A stretch of DNA of 10,415 bases from an uncultured Veillonellaceae bacterium (GTDB lineage Bacteria; Bacillota; Negativicutes; Veillonellales; Negativicoccaceae), in NCBI GenBank assembly GCA_900556745.1, contig USPU01000027.1, positions 1 to 10,415 on the forward strand, read 5' to 3'. Every line of letters begins with the position of its first letter. Positions within the stretch are counted from its first letter, which is position 1. The position numbers and the translations under genes were made by a program. The notes below the pieces were generated by a model. That model saw only the letters and a program-made list of their open reading frames with translations, was not told the origin of the DNA and did not search any database. Below are positions 7,392 to 10,415 of the stretch, in pieces.

Positions 7392-7420
7392 AGTATACAT
7401 CAAAAATTAAGTTTTATCAG
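7392..7420 (-). promoter_or_regulatory. Probable promoter of the rbs operon
   Basis: On the minus strand CTGATA (7415-7420) and TATACT (7392-7397) are 17 bases apart, giving a start near 7385 and a leader of about 53 bases. A second TATACT lies 15 bases further on (7377-7382) and could be an alternative -10 or part of a repeated operator. I see no clear CcpA-type site. No ribose regulator gene is present in the window. Confidence 0.55.
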
Positions 7421-7436
7421 TAAAATTATTCATTTC

Positions 7437-7465
7437 TTGTTCTCCGCCCCGCTCTATGCTACACT
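7437..7465 (+). promoter_or_regulatory. Promoter of queT (extended -10)
   Basis: TTGTTC (7437-7442), a 17-base spacer and TACACT (7460-7465), with TG at 7457-7458 forming an extended -10. The expected start near 7472 places the 5' end of the RNA just before the leader stem described next. Confidence 0.6.
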
Positions 7466-7473
7466 ATATCGGT

Positions 7474-7520
7474 GCGAAGTGTTTTCTTGGTCCCACTTCG
7501 TAAAAACAAAAACAAGGAGG
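7474..7520 (+). promoter_or_regulatory. preQ1-I-like riboswitch in the queT leader
   Basis: The short leader can fold as an H-type pseudoknot. P1 is 7 bp (7475-7481 with 7494-7500, plus a G-U pair at 7474/7501). The 12-base loop contains CTTG (7486-7489), which pairs with CAAG (7513-7516) to make P2. The joining tail 7501-7512 is almost all A. A cytosine (7493) directly precedes the 3' strand of P1, where preQ1-I RNAs have the ligand-pairing C. P2 overlaps the ribosome site AAGGAGG (7514-7520), so ligand binding would be expected to block translation. Known preQ1-I RNAs share this layout and often precede queT-type genes. The loop bases between P2 and P1 (GTCC) do not fit the usual consensus well, so this is a divergent member or a look-alike. 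Confidence 0.55.
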
Positions 7521-7528
7521 AATGGAAC

Positions 7529-8011
7529 ATGAATACTCGTATGCTCGTCATCAATGCGGTGTTGGCCGCAGTGTACGCGCTCCTTACGGTCGCGCTGGCG
7601 CCGTTCAGCTACGGTCCCGTGCAGGTACGTTTATCGGAAGTACTGACGCTGCTCGCGTTTTACCAACCGAAAGTCGTGCCGGGCTTAATTCTCGGCTGCT
7701 TGCTTGCGAACCTTGCGAGCCCGTTCGGCATGATCGACATTGTGGTCGGCACGCTCGCTACCGCGATCGCCGTCTACGGTATGCGCTACATGCCCAACAT
7801 TTGGACCGCTTCGCTCTTGCCCGTCGTGTCCAACGGCGTGCTCATCGGCGCGGAGCTTGCGTACCTCGGTGCGCTCGAAGGTGAAAGCGTCGGTTTAACC
7901 ATGCTCTACATTGCCGCCGGCGAATTTGTCGCAGTCAGCGTGTTAGGCTGCGTACTGATTCCGCTTTTATGGCGCAATACCGCGTTTCGACGGCTCTTGC
8001 AGGATCTCTAA
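7529..8011 (+). CDS. queT: QueT-family transporter for queuosine precursor
   Basis: QueT proteins (COG4708) are small membrane proteins thought to be the substrate-binding component of an energy-coupling factor importer for preQ1 or related queuosine precursors. This one has 160 residues with about five or six hydrophobic segments. The family pattern is clear: YGPVQVRLSEVLTLLAF (28-44), GLILGCLLANLASPFGMID (52-70), VVGTLAT (72-78) and SNGVLIGAEL (101-110). AAGGAGG at 7514-7520, 8 bases upstream, fixes the ATG; an in-frame GTG at 7472 would lie in the leader stem and is rejected. The gene is alone, with its own promoter, leader and terminator. It is divergent from the rbs operon. The shared energising ATPases must be encoded elsewhere. 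Confidence 0.9.
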   Translation: MNTRMLVINAVLAAVYALLTVALAPFSYGPVQVRLSEVLTLLAFYQPKVVPGLILGCLLANLASPFGMIDIVVGTLATAIAVYGMRYMPNIWTASLLPVVSNGVLIGAELAYLGALEGESVGLTMLYIAAGEFVAVSVLGCVLIPLLWRNTAFRRLLQDL

Positions 8012-8039
8012 AAAATACCCGCTGCGGCGGGTATTTTTT
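8010..8039 (+). terminator. Terminator of queT
   Basis: A 13-bp perfect stem (8010-8022 with 8027-8039) has loop TGCG: six A, then TACCCGC, its complement GCGGGTA, then six T. It begins within the queT stop codon and separates it from the next promoter. Its symmetry would allow action on both strands. Confidence 0.93.
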
Positions 8040-8040
8040 A

Positions 8041-8068
8041 TTGTCGGAGCAACGGCAAATGCTATAAT
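8041..8068 (+). promoter_or_regulatory. Promoter of the membrane fusion protein gene
   Basis: TTGTCG (8041-8046) and a perfect TATAAT (8063-8068) are 16 bases apart. The expected start near 8075 leaves a leader of about 15 bases before the ATG at 8090, with GAGG at 8080-8083 as ribosome site. Confidence 0.65.
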
Positions 8069-8089
8069 ACGATAGAACAGAGGTGAATT

Positions 8090-9166
8090 ATGCAACCACG
8101 TAAAAAACTTTGGTGGGGACTGGGTGCCCTCCTTATTTTACTTATACTCGGTCTGGGCAGTTGGTGGTACATGGCGCGCAGCAAAAGCGTCGATGTGATC
8201 ATCGTCAAACCCGTCACCGAACCGCTCATGATCACGCGCGATGTGACCTTGGCGCCGTTGTACAGCGCGACCGTTTCACCGGCCGCGTCCGGGCCGATTG
8301 TCGGTCCGGTGCCGACGGTCGGCACGAATGTCAGTGTAAATGATCACTTATTCACGATCGATGTCAGTCCGTACGAGGCGCAGCTGGCGCGAGCTCGCAA
8401 CGCCGCAAGCGGAGTCTCCGCGCCGGCCGCACCGCCGGTCAACACACCCGCGGTCACGGAGGCGCAACAACTTTTACAACAGGGCATAATTACGCAAGCG
8501 GAATACGCCAAAATTGTCGCGCGCGAACAGGCAAAGCAACCGTCCGTGTATACTCCGTCCGCTGCCGCGGCGCCGGACACTTCGACGATTGAACGTCAGA
8601 TTGCCGCCGCCAACGTTACCGCGCCTGTCGCCGGAAAAGTCACCGCGGTGTACGTTACCGCTGACGGCGTGGCCGTGCAAGACCGTCCTGCGCTAGTCAT
8701 CGCCTCCCTTTCGCCATTGGTGGGTGAAATGCCGCTTCCCAATGCCCTTACGGAATCTGTTCAACAAGCCCGCACCGCGCCCGAAACCACGCTTACGTTA
8801 CGGGTCAACGGTCACGACTACTTCGGTGAAATGACCGCGCTCTCCCCAACGGGCGGCGACGTGACCGCACTGAAGTTCCGGTTTGACAATCCCGACGAGG
8901 TGTTGCAACCCGCCACCCCCTATCCGCTCACGTTGAAGCTGCCGACCAAGGTACCGTTGATTCATTTACCGCGCAGCAGCAATATCGGTGACGATACCGT
9001 ATACATTGTCACTGCGGACGGTCTGATTGACGCCCGACACGTCACTACCGCTTATGTTGACGGTGACGATTGGGTCGTCTTGGCAGGTCTTGCGGTCGGC
9101 GAACGCGTCATCGCTGCGCCGGCACCGCATTTGGAAATCGGGATGCATGTCGATGTCCGCGCTTAA
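8090..9166 (+). CDS. HlyD/RND-type membrane fusion (periplasmic adaptor) protein with a reduced hairpin
   Basis: Adaptors of this family bridge an inner-membrane exporter to an outer-membrane channel. The 358-residue protein has a basic start and a membrane anchor (about 8-28, WWGLGALLILLILGLGSWW). Next come the first half of a lipoyl-like domain (about 60-92, ending VNDHLFTID), the second half (about 175-206, VTAPVAGKVTAVYV...), a beta barrel (about 213-285) and a membrane-proximal domain (about 286-356, with LAGLAVGERVIAA). Between the lipoyl halves one expects a long coiled-coil hairpin. Here there is a short segment rich in Ala, Pro and Val, interrupted by LLQQGIITQAEY (128-139), which resembles the turn of such hairpins and also a SHOCT motif. 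No exporter or channel gene adjoins it; a DNA glycosylase gene overlaps its end. The partner is unknown. Confidence 0.8.
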   Translation: MQPRKKLWWGLGALLILLILGLGSWWYMARSKSVDVIIVKPVTEPLMITRDVTLAPLYSATVSPAASGPIVGPVPTVGTNVSVNDHLFTIDVSPYEAQLARARNAASGVSAPAAPPVNTPAVTEAQQLLQQGIITQAEYAKIVAREQAKQPSVYTPSAAAAPDTSTIERQIAAANVTAPVAGKVTAVYVTADGVAVQDRPALVIASLSPLVGEMPLPNALTESVQQARTAPETTLTLRVNGHDYFGEMTALSPTGGDVTALKFRFDNPDEVLQPATPYPLTLKLPTKVPLIHLPRSSNIGDDTVYIVTADGLIDARHVTTAYVDGDDWVVLAGLAVGERVIAAPAPHLEIGMHVDVRA

Positions 9167-9770
9167 TTGGTTTCGCCGCCCGCGATTTACACAGGAAGAA
9201 CTTACGACCGATGCCGTGACGGCGGCGCGTCGCCTTTTGGGCGCAACCCTTTGGCACCGCAGTCCCGAGGGACTGGTCGGCATCCGACTCACGGAAACGG
9301 AAGCCTACGGCGGCACCTATCGCGGCCATCCGGACGATGCGTCGCACGCGTATCGCGGCGAAACGAATCGCAATCGTCCCATGTTCGGTCCCGCCGGTCA
9401 TATGTATGTGTATCTTGTTTACGGCTTGCATGACTGCGCCAACATCGTCGTTGATGCAGACGGCACACCGGCCGCCGTGCTCTTGCGCGCAGGTGAAATT
9501 ATTTACGGCGACGAGTTGGTGCGTGTACGCCGCGCCGGCATCCGACCGGAGCACTGGGCCGACGGTCCCGGAAAACTGGCGCGCGCGTTGGGGATAAGCA
9601 CCGCGCTTTCCGGCAAAACCGTCTTGTCTGGCTATTTGCAATTGCGGCACGGCAAAATCGCCAACGATGAAAGGATCGTACGCAATGTCCGCCGCGGCAT
9701 TGATTATGCGACTTACGGAAAATCATTCCCCTGGCAATTCAAGCTGATCAAAAAACGAAAAAATGACTGA
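9153..9770 (+). CDS. 3-methyladenine DNA glycosylase (AAG/MPG family)
   Basis: This enzyme removes alkylated or deaminated purines from DNA as the first step of base excision repair. Counted from 9153 it has 205 residues, normal for bacterial members. Family signatures are in order: LTETEAYGG with E50 matching the catalytic glutamate and Y52 the flipped-base contact, DDASH with H65, RNRPMFGPAGHMYVYLVYG (73-91) with the intercalating-loop region and Y87, HDCANIV, AAVLLRAGE (107-115), and GPGKLARALGI (138-148). It overlaps the end of the adaptor gene by 14 bases. An in-frame ATG at 9147 is equally possible, and neither has a strong ribosome site. Translation may depend on coupling to the adaptor. 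The frame open from 9027 is not the true start. Confidence 0.92.
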   Translation: MSALNWFRRPRFTQEELTTDAVTAARRLLGATLWHRSPEGLVGIRLTETEAYGGTYRGHPDDASHAYRGETNRNRPMFGPAGHMYVYLVYGLHDCANIVVDADGTPAAVLLRAGEIIYGDELVRVRRAGIRPEHWADGPGKLARALGISTALSGKTVLSGYLQLRHGKIANDERIVRNVRRGIDYATYGKSFPWQFKLIKKRKND

Positions 9771-9796
9771 CAAAACATCTTCATTTTGTTATACTG
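9767..9796 (+). promoter_or_regulatory. Promoter of the MFS transporter gene
   Basis: CTGACA (9767-9772) and TATACT (9791-9796) are 18 bases apart, with TG at 9788-9789 as an extended -10. The start is expected near 9803, giving a leader of about 60 bases. The -35 overlaps the stop codon of the glycosylase gene. Confidence 0.6.
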
Positions 9797-9805
9797 TTAT
9801 AGTTA

Positions 9806-9835
9806 ATGGCGCTGTCGGAGAACGGCGCCGTTTTG
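9806..9835 (+). terminator. Hairpin with short T-run: glycosylase terminator or MFS leader element
   Basis: An 11-bp stem (9806-9816 with 9823-9833, two G-U pairs) with a 6-base loop CGGAGA is followed by only a few T (9832-9835) and then G. It could end the adaptor-glycosylase transcript weakly. However, it lies just after the expected start of the MFS transcript, so it would also be the first structure of that leader, either as an attenuator or as a 5' stabilising stem. Confidence 0.45.
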
Positions 9836-9862
9836 TGTGGAATGATTGCTTAGGAGGCATGT

Positions 9863-10415
9863 ATGAGTTATCGAAATCGTATTTTGTGGTCATCTATTTT
9901 CGGCCTGGGGCTGGAAAGTATCGACATCATGATGCTGTCATTCACCTTGACATCCATTATGGCGACATTCGGCTTGAGCGGCGCGCAGGGCGGCATGATC
10001 TCGACCGTCACTAATATTGGCATGCTGCTGGGCGGAATTATGTTCGGTTTGCTCGCCGACAAATACGGGCGCATTAAGATTTTTTCCTATTCGATTCTGC
10101 TGTTTTCAATCGCCACTGCGGTAATCGGCTTCGCGCCCAACATTTGGTGGGTAGCGGCTTGCCGTTTCCTCGCCGGTGTAGGCGGCGGCGGTGAGTTCGG
10201 TGTGGGCATGGCGATGCTCGTGGAAGCGTTTCCGCGCCACGAACGCGGCAAGGCCAATTCCTACGTCACGATCGGCGGCCAAGTAGGCGCCATCATTGCG
10301 GCGCTGCTGGCGTACTTCCTGCTGCCTGTCGTCGGTTGGCGCGGTCTTTTCATCTTCGGTATCATACCGGTTTTTCTGGCGGTTGCGGTTCGTTACCACT
10401 TGCCGGAAACTCCCC
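9863..10415 (+). CDS. Major facilitator superfamily transporter, N-terminal part
   Basis: The frame is open to the end of the window, giving the first 184 residues of what should be a protein of 400 or more. Membrane segments are visible near 10-33, 46-64, 74-92, 96-117, 138-158 and 161-178, i.e. the first half of a 12-segment carrier. Motifs of the metabolite:proton symporter/sugar porter branch are present: the cytoplasmic loop GLLADKYGRIK (62-72) between segments 2 and 3, RFLAGVGGGGEFGVG (101-115) with R101, and AFPRHERGKA (122-131) after segment 4. E18 and D21 in segment 1 are candidate proton or substrate sites. AGGAGG (9852-9857), 5 bases upstream, sets the start; an ATG at 9859 opens only a short other frame. 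The substrate cannot be told, but this subgroup often carries organic acids or sugars. Confidence 0.9.
   Translation, partial: MSYRNRILWSSIFGLGLESIDIMMLSFTLTSIMATFGLSGAQGGMISTVTNIGMLLGGIMFGLLADKYGRIKIFSYSILLFSIATAVIGFAPNIWWVAACRFLAGVGGGGEFGVGMAMLVEAFPRHERGKANSYVTIGGQVGAIIAALLAYFLLPVVGWRGLFIFGIIPVFLAVAVRYHLPETP

Noticed and set aside
7472..7528. GTG start at 7472 for the QueT gene
   Set aside because: It falls at the 5' end of the leader RNA with no ribosome site; AAGGAGG serves the ATG at 7529.
7472..7531. preQ1-II riboswitch upstream of queT
   Set aside because: The leader is too short and lacks the extra stem and conserved pairing layout of that class; the pseudoknot fits preQ1-I better.
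8456..8545. Separate SHOCT domain in the adaptor protein
   Set aside because: LLQQGIITQAEY resembles SHOCT, but a similar turn motif is common in adaptor hairpins, so a distinct domain is not claimed.
1..10415. CRISPR array, insertion sequence or other mobile element
   Set aside because: No repeated units with spacers, transposase-like frame or terminal inverted repeats with target duplication were seen; the inverted repeats present are all terminator-like.

Overview
The window looks like chromosomal DNA of a moderately GC-rich Firmicute-type anaerobe. My best guess is a member of the Negativicutes (Megasphaera/Veillonella-like). This is inferred from the AGGAGG-type ribosome sites, the Bacillus-like rbsK-D-A-C-B gene order and an HlyD-type adaptor next to otherwise Firmicute-like genes. 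No marker gene (rRNA, ribosomal protein) is present to prove it. I see no mobile element, CRISPR array, tRNA or rRNA.

Layout. (1) Positions 1-1932, plus strand: the end of a YjiH-like membrane protein, a YjiG-like membrane protein overlapping it by 4 bases, and iadA (isoaspartyl dipeptidase). This is the same gene order as yjiH-yjiG-iadA of Escherichia coli and probably serves uptake and hydrolysis of isoaspartyl (beta-aspartyl) dipeptides. (2) 1953-2429: a shared bidirectional terminator and a convergent single gene with YbjN-like features. (3) 2632-7420, minus strand: a complete ribose operon transcribed as rbsK-rbsD-rbsA-rbsC-rbsB. It imports ribose by an ABC transporter, converts it from pyranose to furanose and phosphorylates it. 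It starts at a promoter near 7392-7420 and ends at a 32-base perfect palindrome. No rbsR regulator is present. (4) 7437-8039, plus strand: a single gene for a QueT-family transporter of queuosine precursor, with its own promoter, a short 5' leader that folds as an H-type pseudoknot resembling a preQ1-I riboswitch, and a strong terminator. (5) 8041-9770: an HlyD/RND-type membrane fusion protein with an unusually short, Ala/Pro-rich hairpin region, overlapping a 3-methyladenine DNA glycosylase gene. (6) 9767 to the end: promoter, leader hairpin and the first 184 codons of a major facilitator transporter.

Most of the window is ordinary metabolism and transport. The most interesting items are the divergent preQ1-I-like leader of queT, the adaptor protein without a partner or a normal hairpin, the glutamate-type active site of IadA, and a possible small RNA between rbsB and the YbjN-like gene. 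I found no convincing sign of a wholly new biological system.
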